Below the pieces are notes generated by a model. The model made no database searches. It was not told where the DNA came from and saw nothing but the letters and a program-made list of their open reading frames with translations. A stretch of DNA of 64,000 nt from Roridomyces roridus (lineage: Eukaryota; Basidiomycota; Agaricomycetes; Agaricales; Mycenaceae), in the NCBI GenBank assembly GCA_029378245.1, contig JARKIF010000008.1, positions 2,170,001 to 2,234,000 of the forward strand, read 5' to 3'. A program made the translations under genes and the position numbers. Shown piece by piece: positions 45,241 to 56,681 of this stretch (the first letter of the stretch is position 1; the number at the start of each line of letters is the position of its first letter).

Positions 45241-45507
45241 CTAGGTACAAGATTTTGGGGCGAGCCCGGAGCACATTCTGCAGAGGCAGAAAATTATCTG
45301 GACTCCCGACAAGGGGAGAAAATGCAAGAATATTTCGGAAGTGATTTCGGCGGGAAGGGTGAGGACAGGATACTTGTACTCGGCGAGCGTTTGCTGGCAT
45401 TTTTCGCGCTGGGCGAGAAGCGGATCCATGAGCCACTGCAGCTTCTCTATTTCGACATCAAGCTGCGCAATACGGGCACGAGTAGCAGCAAGGGCAGATG
45501 AGGCCAT
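45241..45507 (-). pseudogene. Coiled-coil/F-box protein, 3'-truncated (locus 10)
   Basis: MASSALAATRARIAQLDVEI through the coiled coil and into the F-box (LTLPAEITSEIFLHFLPLSG), then unrelated sequence and a stop; 88 codons. The upstream 250 bp match the region upstream of locus 3 (TTCACTCTCAAAGCTTGCCC). This identifies it as the partner of locus 11 in the inverted copy of the locus 2/3 pair. Confidence 0.8.
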
Positions 45508-45872
45508 CCGGGAAGAGAGAGAAAGCGTAAAGGCGCGTTGTTTGCACTTGATGCAAATTTGATGCATACGTGCTTTGGGCAAGCTTTGAGAGTGAATTGC
45601 CGCAAGAGAGAGCAAGGTCCCCATGACATTCGCATTTCTCATCACACGCAATTAAATATGTAGTTACAAGTCTCGGGGTAGCTTTACGAGCTCATTCAAC
45701 ACCGCACCCGACGCTCGAGAATGAGGAGTCGAGATCACACTGCTCATTCAATCGCAGTCTTGTCCAATAACACAGTGAGCGACCTAAGCATGAACAGTAA
45801 GTATCAGAATACGTCCGAGTGCACGAGATTAGGAGAGAAGACTCACCTTGGCTATCCATGCATGGCGTCCGA

Positions 45873-46976
45873 CTAGACGGACGACTCCTCGTGAACGGAG
45901 AGGGATGCGAGGGGAAATGCTCCTGCGTAAATCTCCCGTGGAGTACGCGCAGAGAAGATTTCGATTTGTCGAGGATATCCGTTGGGACAAACTCTGGAGA
46001 GAGCCCCTACAGGATCTGGGCCCAGAAAACTCTCGTGGACCACCAAGGTCTCCAGCAACGGCAGATTCAACGCTGCGAAAAGCTGGAACATGCGTGCTAC
46101 CATCCCGGTCGAAACGCCATGGCCACGGTATCTGAGTGTCAGGGAGCGTAGGGGTAAGGGCGGAATCAAAGAGGCTGCGGATGGGTGGCCATCGTCAACG
46201 GTCAACGTGCAGTGCTCGAGGGTAGTAGTTTGACGCAGGATCTCGACTGCTTCATCCAAGGAGAGAGCCTCCGCAACGAGGGTCGTGATTTGTAGCCAGG
46301 GCAGTGTTATTGTGAGTGGGTTGAAAGTGGCGGAGAGAACCACATTCTTCAAGGCGGGTGCCTCCGTGAAAAGAAGTATGGGCGTCTCCGGAGGGTGTTC
46401 CCACCAGAATGAACCTATGTTCACGCTGCGGAGGCGGGGCATAGATCCGGTGATTCTACGGAAGCTTTCGCAGGGTAGAACAATCTCCATCTCTTGCCAG
46501 CGCGTCGCATAGCACGCGAGGGAATCGACAAATTCGATGAGGATTTCGTCGTCGTCAGCCATTCCGAAAGAACACGCCAATCCCATAGACAGCGAACGAT
46601 TTCCTGATCGCTTGAGCCACACATGGAGTAAATGGCGCTGTCGAACATGGTAGATTGAATCGAGCGTGAGCTTCATGGTGCTCCAGAGCGCAGGTGTAGT
46701 CAATGCCACATCGCGCCATTTGCGACAGATTTGAAGCAGCAATGACGGTGATTGCGGCCCAATGAGGCTGGGCCGTTCCGGGTATGAAGGGAGGAATTGC
46801 ATGAAGATTTCGGAGGTGATTTCGGCGGGGAGGGTGAGGACAGGGTACTGGAAGTCGGCGACGGTCTGGCTGCACTTTTCGCGCTCGGCGAGAAGCGGGT
46901 CCAGGAGTCGCTGTAGTTTCTCTATCTCGATATCCAGCTGTGCCATACGTTCACGAGTGGCACTGAGAGAAGCCAT
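45873..46976 (-). CDS. Coiled-coil/F-box protein (locus 11)
   Basis: Intact single-exon gene, 367 codons from MASLSATRERMAQLDIEIEK. F-box LTLPAEITSEIFMQFLPSYP; LLQICRKWRDVALTTPALWS; HVWLKRSGNRSLSMGLACSF; RWQEMEIVLPCESFRRITGS; LKNVVLSATFNPLTITLPWL; LLETLVVHESFLGPDPVGAL; end SLSVHEESSV. It is the intact counterpart of frameshifted locus 2. It shares even the region after the stop, including a GTGAGT...TTAG intron-like segment. Start is 60 bp from the divergent LARP7-like gene, so a shared promoter is likely. Confidence 0.87.
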   Translation of the reverse strand: MASLSATRERMAQLDIEIEKLQRLLDPLLAEREKCSQTVADFQYPVLTLPAEITSEIFMQFLPSYPERPSLIGPQSPSLLLQICRKWRDVALTTPALWSTMKLTLDSIYHVRQRHLLHVWLKRSGNRSLSMGLACSFGMADDDEILIEFVDSLACYATRWQEMEIVLPCESFRRITGSMPRLRSVNIGSFWWEHPPETPILLFTEAPALKNVVLSATFNPLTITLPWLQITTLVAEALSLDEAVEILRQTTTLEHCTLTVDDGHPSAASLIPPLPLRSLTLRYRGHGVSTGMVARMFQLFAALNLPLLETLVVHESFLGPDPVGALSRVCPNGYPRQIEIFSARTPREIYAGAFPLASLSVHEESSV

Positions 46977-47036
46977 CTGGGAAGAGAGGAGGAGGCAAGA
47001 CGCGTCTGATGCCGTCATGCCCTTTTCCTCTGCCAC

Positions 47037-48586
47037 ATGAGCGGCGGATTCGCTTTCGTACCGCGCAAGGTCGCAAAGGCATCCAAGGCCAAAGTGCCCC
47101 TCCAAAATGAGGCCTCCACTTCCCAGAAGCCGCAGGCCACCGTTGACAGCAAAGGCAAGGGCCGCGAGGTCCTCCCCGACTCGCTGGACACTACACCCCC
47201 AAAATCGCAGTACTCGGACGAAGACTACACCATCCTTCTCTGTCTTTCCCTCTCAAAGTACCGTCTATGGTCCCATCCCGACTTGAGGCGCGACATTGAG
47301 CTCGAGGCCAACGACGGATGTGAGTCTCCTCTTTTTCCTCCGACGCGTCTTTGATGGATTTTTACACCGAAGTCTTTCCGTTTAGTTATATCCTAGAGCC
47401 GACGTCCCCGCTTTCGACGGCCCACTCATCCGAGACGGTGATTGTGAAGGCTCTGCGCGCGCATGCGACGCAAGTGGTGGAAGTGCGGATGGCTATTCCG
47501 TCCGACGGGCCACGAAGAGCGCGAGGCCACTTTGAGATAAGGCCAAAGTTGTGGGAAGACGGGGCTGAATATCCTGTAACGCGGGAGGGTTGGGAGAGCA
47601 GGACGGTCTATGTGGTGCGTCTACATGCTTCGTCTTCATATCCAGTATATCAACTCTTTCCAGGAAAGCATACCCGTCAAATGCAAGACGATACCCGCTC
47701 TCTGTCGGTTTATTCTGGCGCTACTCCCAGCGTCCAGCTCAATGGTTCCGCACAACCGCATACAGGCCGTGACCTTGCCTCCGCATCACACAGACGATCC
47801 AAAAGACGAGCCAAAACTCAAGTCATTCGCCTTGATCACGTTTGCCGACTCTGCGGACGTCGAAACCCTACTCACTGCGTGGCCATGGGATCGGCAACGA
47901 CAGAATCACACGGAGGACTCCCCCGACGCGTCTGAAGCAGTGAAATTTGGGTTTCGTGTACTGTCGAAGGCGCGGTGGGAGGAGCTGAATGCCGAGTATT
48001 TGCGCTATCGAACTCAGCTCCTTGCTGATATCAATGGCGCCGAAGAGCCCGTTGCATCTCCCGAGGAGCCAGCGCCGCCAGTCGACGAACAACCGGCGTT
48101 GACGGTAGATTCGCCCTTCCCGCCCAACTGCCTCGTATTTGTGCGACACGTCCACCCCGAGTCAAACAAGACCACCCTTCGCAAATTTCTTGCACAAGCG
48201 GCGAAAGCTAAAGACGCTATCGACTATGTGGATTTCAACAAGGGGATGGACACGGTGCGTTTCTTTGCAGCTGTTGTTTACGAATACATGTTTATTGGTT
48301 ATAGTGCTACATTCGTCTCACAGACGGAGCGCACGCTCGAGATCTGGTCGATTACTTTACCAGTAATCGGATGGTTCAAACGAGTGGGTTGGATGAGACG
48401 GGATGTCCAGACGGGAGCTTACCTGTGGAGGCGGAGCTTGTTGTGGGGAAGAGGGAGGAAGTGTATTGGGAGAAGGTACCGGAGAAGGTGCGCGGGCAGG
48501 CTGTGCGGAAGGCGTTGGGTCTTGAAGATGAATGCGTTGAGGAGGGAGAAGGGCGGCGTCGCCAGAGGAAGAAGCAGAAGCGGTGA
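47037..48586 (+). CDS. La-related protein, LARP7/Pof8-like, with C-terminal xRRM
   Basis: RNA-binding protein of the LARP7 group, whose fungal members (Pof8/Lar7) chaperone telomerase RNA and U6. Start MSGGFAFVPRKVAKASKAKV. A divergent La-motif region follows: DEDYTILLCLSLSKYRLWSH, then across an intron (47320-47372) NDGFFPFSYILEPTSP and ETVIVKALRAHATQVVEVRM. The middle has an RRM-like strand SFALITFADSADVETLL. The C-terminal xRRM reads NCLVFVRHVHPESNKTTLRK, AIDYVDFNKGMDTCYIRL, then RTLEIVDYFTSNRMVQ and YWEKVPEKVRGQAVRKALG, with a basic end RRRQRKKQKR. Assignment rests on the xRRM. Two relics of its first exon lie in the F-box array. Confidence 0.78.
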
Positions 48587-48961
48587 GCTTGAGGTAAAGT
48601 CTAGGTCGACTATTTTACTGAACCGTTCGAATTCATGTTGAATACTCGAGCTGCGCGTCGTTTTTCATGTTCTCGGGGCGATGGGTTCCGTCAGACTGGC
48701 CTAACTCCGCATTCGGTTCGCCTTACATCCGATCGCCGCATTATCGCCGAACATGTACTCTTCCATAACATCTCGTCGTCGTCGTCCAGGCTGCTCGAAT
48801 CGCGGCCGACCGTTTACGTCAACCATCCCTCTGCAGCGTGGGCTCATTTAAGACCCGGAACCAATCCGGTCCAGCCTCGGGTTGATGTTGAACCGTAACT
48901 GGGCATATACTTAGGGCGATGACACGGTCCGTTTCTTGCCTCTTCCTTTCTCTCACCCACC
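48587..48961. promoter_or_regulatory. Region upstream of acetyl-CoA hydrolase
   Basis: About 370 bp with no supported gene. It presumably contains the LARP7-like terminator and the promoter of the next gene; a CATTTAAGACC TATA-like stretch lies at about 48845. Confidence 0.35.
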
Positions 48962-51369
<2,408 letters not shown>

Positions 51370-51567
51370 TGGTAAGCGAAACGATACATGCGCGTTAAAA
51401 ATACAATTGATGGTTGGTTGTGGCCACAGGCCGGTTCCGAGTCAGTGCACATTCTCCAAGAAAACCGAGTGCTACCCAATTTTCTCCTCCTCCATCGCCT
51501 CGATCGAAACTTGTACTCTATCATGATGAATTCATGGGTTTTCTTTTGTAACGATGAGAAAGTCGGC

Positions 51568-52140
51568 TCACGTATCAAGAAGGAAGCTCAGCTGGTTCCG
51601 CCAAGGGAGTGAATCCCATGGCGGCGCCATGAGCGCGCCGAGTAGTGTCTTGAGCTCTGTTTCCCACTCGATGAGGTTTTGCGTCGCGTCCTTGAGAATG
51701 CGTTGGTGTTCTTGGATGAAATAAGCTTTAACGCCACCGCCGAGGAAGGATTGAGGACAACGCCGGAGAGCAGCTGCGTGGCGGAGAGACCATGCGTTTC
51801 GGTGTACCTTTTGCAGACAACAGTGGATCTCGTTGATTCGGTTCACAATTACGCGGTGTGAATCGTGGCTGCAGTAGCTTTTGCGTCAAGTGTAATTCGA
51901 GGTAAAGTGGCATCCATTTGGACTCACCATGGCCGCCTGCGGCTGTTTCCCTTATTTGGACTTGGTGTCGTAGAACAGGTTCCGAGTCGTTGGGCGCGAC
52001 GAGTGCATCGCAGGAGGACCAGTTTGCGGAGCGTTGGGGAGTCCTTCTTGACTTCTCTCTTACTACTACGAGTCAACCTAGGCACGAAATAAGCTGCGTC
52101 ACGGGACTCACCAGTGGGTGACCCTCCTTGTGCTTTCCAT
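51568..52140 (-). CDS. Small hypothetical protein, three exons
   Basis: Not recognised. A coherent model uses two GT-AG introns (GTGAGTCCCG...GCCTAG and GTGAGTCCAA...CTGCAG). It starts MESTRRVTHWLTRSSKREVK and continues through a basic segment to RRRPCHDSHRVIVNRINEIH. The C-terminal exon is the most protein-like: VNRINEIHCCLQKVHRNAWS, QSFLGGGVKAYFIQEHQRIL, then LIEWETELKTLLGALMAP. It ends at 51568. The C-terminal part looks helical. No membrane helix or signal is visible. It could be a relic. Confidence 0.4.
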
Positions 52141-52425
52141 GGACGTGGTAGTGAAGGTTGACAAGCATAATTGTTGGGAGACCCTTATTATACCTCAGTA
52201 GCAGTGCAAACTCGGACTGACCGGCGAATAACGGTGCGTTGTAACTAGAAAGGAATCTTTTGTGTTCGTGTTGCAGGACACTGCCTACGCATGTTTCAGC
52301 GTTGAGAGTCGATTGGCTTTGTAGTAGACATTAGAAGAAAGACGTTGCTATGAGACTCGAAGGTTTGTGGGTCCTCGTGGGTCCGCACGACTAAAATGAT
52401 AGCCCACCCCCCGTGGGCACTAGTG
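52141..52425. other. Intergenic stretch without supported gene
   Basis: Under 300 bp between the small hypothetical gene and the GTPase array, both on the minus strand. No coding sequence, repeat or regulatory motif that I can support. Confidence 0.4.
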
Positions 52426-53264
52426 CTACAATACAGAACACCTCGCGATCGTCTTCTTCCGACTCCGTCTCTGAGCTGGCTCACTGGCAGCAGCAACACG
52501 GCCTGCCTCGGCATCCCTCAGCAATCTAACCATGGTTGTGAACAGACGTTCCACGTTCTGAGCAGTCTTGGCTGATGTTTCCAAGAAACTGCATCCAAGT
52601 TCAGTTGCACGAGCTTCGCCTTCCGCCTTGGTCACCTCGCGTGCGTAATTCTTGTCGCATTTGTTGCCGACGAGAAGGAGAGCTGCTGGGTCTCCCTTGA
52701 TGATCTCCCGCCAGTGGCTGAGTCGGTCAAAGCTGGCCCGGTCTGAGACTGAGTAGACTAGGACAAAGCCTTGGCCCTCTCTACAACGGAGAGTTATTTA
52801 GAAGATAGTCAAATCGATGTTGAAAATGCATAAGTTGACGAACCGAAGCCATTCTTGTCGGCGAGCCGCGCACTCGTCTTGTGGATTTAATTCAGGTATT
52901 AGATGGGCCTTTTTGCAGACTCACCCAGATCGGCATTATGAACCACAGAAACCACGCACATCCGATTGTCTACGATGAGTTGTTTGCGATGGTCATCTTG
53001 CAACATCATTACCTTGGGACCGCAGTGAGGTTCTTACTCGTGAGAATGTATCGACTTACTTCTGTTCAAGCTCGGGTCCATAGCTAGCAGCAGAGTAGTC
53101 CCAATGGACGTACCTGGAACGGTGTCGAGAAAACTGTTCAAGATGAACTGAAGCAAATTAGATGCTACTTTGCATCGGGAAGGGTCATGAACACGCACCT
53201 GGGTAACTAATGTGGTCTTTCCGACTCCAGAATCACCCAGCATGGCTACGGTCCACTGGTCCAT
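52426..53264 (-). CDS. Ras-like small GTPase with degenerate G3 motif (array member 1)
   Basis: Start MDQWTVAMLGDSGVGKTTLV (P-loop GDSGVGKT intact), then short exons to DDHRKQLIVDNRMC. Where Ras has DTAGQEEY the protein reads HNADLDEC, so the DxxG motif is gone and the Gln61 position is Leu. Then REGQGFVLVYSVSDRASFDR, NKCD (G4), ETSAKTAQNVERLFTTMVRL (G5) and a basic tail ending CSVL, a CAAX box likely to be geranylgeranylated. The switch I threonine position is not obvious in this member. Membrane attachment is likely. Normal GTP hydrolysis is doubtful. First of four tandem copies. Confidence 0.85.
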
Positions 53265-53439
53265 GGTGCCTGGGAAGAGAGAAGGAGGTGGGCGGTGAGG
53301 ATCTCACGCTGTCTGGTCGACTTGCACTGCCTGCCGATTTCCCAACAGTTTACAGCTTTAGTATCAGAGATTGATCAGAGAGGAGAGGAGAGATTTTCAT
53401 TTGGCGCCGGTTCCGGATAAATATATGGCATTATTATAC

Positions 53440-54272
53440 CTATAAGACAGAACATTTCGTCCTCTTCCTGCCATGATCTTGCTCACTGGCAGCAGCAGCA
53501 ACACGACGTCTTGCGGCATCCCTCAGCAATCTGACGATCGTCACGAACAGCCGTTCCACGTTCTGAACAGTCTTGGTTGATGTTTCCAAGAAACTGCAGC
53601 CAAGTTGCTTTGCACGAGCTTCTCCTTCCGACCTGGACACCTCCCGCGCGTCATTCTGGTCGCATTTGTTGCCAACGAGAAGGAGAGCAGCTGGGTCTCC
53701 CTTGATGATCTCGCGCCAGTGGTTGACTCGATCGAAGCTCGTCCGGTCTGAGACTGAGTAGATTATAATGAAGCCTTGGCCCTCTCTGTAGCGGAGAATT
53801 AGTTAGATAATAACGCAATGTTGAAGTGGACGAACCGAAGCAATTGTTCTCGATGAGCCGCGCACTCGTCTTGAGGATTCAGCTCAAGTATTAGATGCGC
53901 CTTTTTGCAGACTCACCCAGGTCGGCATTATGGACCACAGAAACCATGGACATACGATTGTCTACAATGATTTGTTTGCTATAGTCGTCTTGCGATATCG
54001 TTGGCTTGGAACCGCGGTGAGGTTTCAATACTGGTGAGAAATGGGTGTCGACTTACATCTGTTCGATGTCCGAGTCCATAGTCAGCAGCAGAGCTGTCCG
54101 AATGGACCTACCAGGTCCGGGAAAATAGTCAATGCTATTCCACATGAACTGAAGCAGGTTAGATGTCACTTTTTTTAATCGGGAAGGGTGAGGAAAGCGA
54201 ACACACCTCGTTCGCTAATCTGTTCTTGCCGACTCCAGAGTCACCCAGCATGGCTACGGTCCAATGGTCCAT
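53440..54272 (-). CDS. Ras-like small GTPase, P-loop GKN (array member 2)
   Basis: Start MDHWTVAMLGDSGVGKNRLA: the P-loop Ser/Thr that binds Mg2+ is Asn (GKN). Next PTISQDDYSKQIIVDNRMS, then VVHNADLDEC in place of the DTAGQ motif, REGQGFIIIYSVSDRTSFDR and NKCD. G5 is ETSTKTVQN (SAK altered to STK). The C-terminus is KRTKCSVL (CAAX). Nearly the same exon structure as member 1. Of the four, the least likely to bind and cycle GTP normally, while keeping a lipidation signal. Confidence 0.83.
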
Positions 54273-54434
54273 GGTCCTGGGAAGAGAGAAGGAGGTGGGC
54301 GATGAGAATCTCACGCTGTCTGGTCGACTTGCACTGCCCGCCAATTTTCCCCACAGTTACTTTACAGCTTTAGTGTCGGAGAGGAGAGAAGGGATTTGGC
54401 GCCGATTCCGGATAAATCTATGGCATTGCGATAC

Positions 54435-55249
54435 CTATAAGACAGAACATTTCGTCCTCTTCCTGGCATGGTCTTGCTCAGCAGCGACACGACGTCTTGC
54501 GGCATCCCTCAGCAATCTAACGATCGTCACGAACAGCCGTTCCACGTTCTGTGCGGTCCTAGCTGATGTTTCCAGAAAACGGCAGCCGAGTTCAGTTGCA
54601 AGAGCTTCTCCTTCCGACTTGGTCACCTCGCGCGCGTCATTCCTGTCGCATTTGTTGCCCACGAGAATGAGAGCTGCTGGATCTCCCTTGATAATCCCGC
54701 GCCAGTGGTTGACTCGATCGAAGGTCGCTCGGTCGGAAATCGAGTAGACCAAGATGAAGCCTTGACCCTGTCTGCAGCGCGGATTAGATCCAATATTTTT
54801 GGGCGTCGGATTAATCGGAAACACACCGGAGCCATTCTTCTCGAAGAGTCGCAAACTCGTCTGGTGGTTTCGGTCTGCATTAGGCATACGAAAAAACCGT
54901 TCTCGCGTACCCAGGTTGGCAGCAGGAGCCACACTGATCTTGCACTGACGATTGTCTATGAGGTGAATTCTGCGATAATCATCCACCGGTGTGTCCGGCT
55001 TTCAAAGTGAGTGAGATTCCAATCGTACTACTTACGCGTTTGCTTACAACTGTTCAACGAAGTCAGTTAGTCCAGGCTGAGATCGGTCCTCTGAGAGCGA
55101 CGTACTGGCGCCATCAGCAGAGACATTCAGCGTAAACTGGTAACTGTTTAGTATCACTCTCAGGCGGAATGGGTTCAACGCACCTGGTAAGCAAGTGCTG
55201 TTTTACCGACTCCAGAGTCACCCAGGATGGCTACGGTCCAATGGTCCAT
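54435..55249 (-). CDS. Ras-like small GTPase (array member 3)
   Basis: Start MDHWTVAILGDSGVGKTALA with an intact P-loop. PDTPVDDYRRIHLIDNRQC keeps a Thr at the switch I position. G3 is replaced by APAANLDEFATLREEW, so Asp57, Gly60 and Gln61 equivalents are Pro, Asn and Leu. Then QGQGFILVYSISDRATFDRV, NKCD, ETSARTAQNVERLFVTIVRL (SAK to SAR) and the CAAX end CSVL. An upstream in-frame extension to 55384 has no ATG start. Confidence 0.83.
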
Positions 55250-55393
55250 AAGTATGTACCTGGGAAGAGACAAGGAGGTTGGCGACGAGGATCTCACGTT
55301 GTCTGGTCGACACTGCCTGTCGAAGTTACAGATATACTGTCGGATAGGTGAGAAGTGGAATCCGGATAACTCTATGTATGGCATTCTTTTTAC

Positions 55394-56219
55394 CTACAAG
55401 ACACAACATTTTGTCCTCTTCCTGGCACGATGGTGCTCAGCAGCAGCAACCCGGCTCCCTGCGGCATCCCTCAGCAATCTGACCATGGTTTCAAACAACC
55501 TATCAACGTTCTGGGCGGTTTTGGCCGATGTTTCCAGGAAATGGCAGCCGAGTTCCGTTGCAAGAGCCTCTCCTTCCGACTTGGTCACCTTGCGCGCGTA
55601 ATCCTGGTCTGCTTTGTTGCCGATGAGGATGAAAGCCGCTGGGTCCCCATTGATCATCTCGCGCCAGTGGTTGATTCGATCAAAGGTCGCTCGGTCTGAG
55701 ATCGAGTAGACCAAGATGAAGCCTTGATCTTGTCTGGAGGGCGGATTGGATCAGATAGATTTTTTTGGTGGGCGTCGGAAACGCACCGGAGCCATGTTTC
55801 TCGGAGAGTCGCCCAGTGGTCTGGTGGTTTCAGTCCACAGATACACCAGATAATGGTTCTTGCGTACCTAGGTTGGCGGTAGTAACCACACCGATTATGC
55901 ACTGACGATTGTCCACGAGGAGAAGTCTGCGATAATCATCCACCGACGTTTCTGGCTGCTCAAAGTGAGTGAGATTCCAATGCCGGCGGTTCGTACGCGT
56001 TTGCCTACAGCTGTTCAGCGAAGTCAGTTGGCCTAGATTGAGATCCGTCGTAGAGCTAGTATTTACCGGTGCAATCAACAGAGACGTTCATCGTGAACTG
56101 CAGAGTGTTCATACTGCTATATATCAGACCGCGATTGGGGTCATGCAACGCACCTGATTAGCCAGTGCTGTTTTTCCGACTCCAGGATCACCCAGCATGG
56201 CCATTGTCCAGTCCTCCAT
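55394..56219 (-). CDS. Ras-like small GTPase (array member 4)
   Basis: Start MEDWTMAMLGDPGVGKTALA. Then PETSVDDYRRLLLVDNRQC (switch I Thr present), TTANLDHWATLRETW in place of DTAGQ, DQGFILVYSISDRATFDRI, NKAD at G4, ETSAKTAQNVDRLFETMVRL at G5 and a C-terminus CCVL. Slightly more diverged than members 2 and 3. The exon pattern (P-loop exon, short middle exons, long last exon) is shared by all four, pointing to local tandem duplication. Confidence 0.83.
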
Positions 56220-56681
56220 GCCTTTGCTATAAATCAAAGTTCTGCGTCGTTCTTGGAGAGAGACAAGGGTCTGGCCGAAGTGCCCGAAGTCGAGGCGGCT
56301 CTCACGCTGTCCCATCGACTCGGACTTGCCAACTTTTGCTTTACAGGAGATGGTGACGAAGAGGAGCGAATTATCCGGCTCGGAAGGGAAGCCGTCTTCT
56401 GCTGCGTTGTAAACTTCAATTCTCGAGATGAGGGTTCGGCAACAAGACACTTTGATCGAATTTCCTTTTTCGGTTCACCCACTTTCCATCTCCTTCCTCG
56501 CCCAGTGCTCTCGCTATGTGCGTTATCCATCCACCGGGGAAGACTCAATACGAAAATTTTGAATTGCAGACGACTAGGGAGTGGTTTTTACTGGGCGTTT
56601 CCTAGACTGGTGCGTTCCAAGCCTTCTCTCCGATATTTGCTGCTTACTCTGAGCTTCCTCTTCCCGCTAGGTCACTCGAAA
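56220..56681. promoter_or_regulatory. Divergent promoter region
   Basis: About 460 bp between GTPase member 4 (minus) and the poly(A) polymerase (plus). A long plus-strand open frame reaches back from 56682 but has no family match and is read as 5' leader. A CCCGCTAG acceptor-like sequence lies 15 bp before the ATG. Confidence 0.4.

Larger units (their letters stand above)
45241..46976 (-). repeat. Inverted copy of the F-box pair at 17688-19330
   Basis: Loci 11 and 10 with their spacer correspond to loci 2 and 3 in reverse. The spacer is nearly collinear, sharing GAGCTCGTAAAGCTAC, ACTTGTAACTACATATTTAA and CACTCTCAAAGCTTGCCC. The copy ends abruptly inside the F-box of locus 10. Confidence 0.8.

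Noticed and set aside
47320..47397. Apparent frameshift at intron 1 of the LARP7-like gene
   Set aside because: The first acceptor tried (TTTAG at 47381) gives a stop. The acceptor CCGAAG at 47372 makes a 53-nt GT-AG intron and keeps the frame as NDGFFPFSYILEP, so no lesion is needed.
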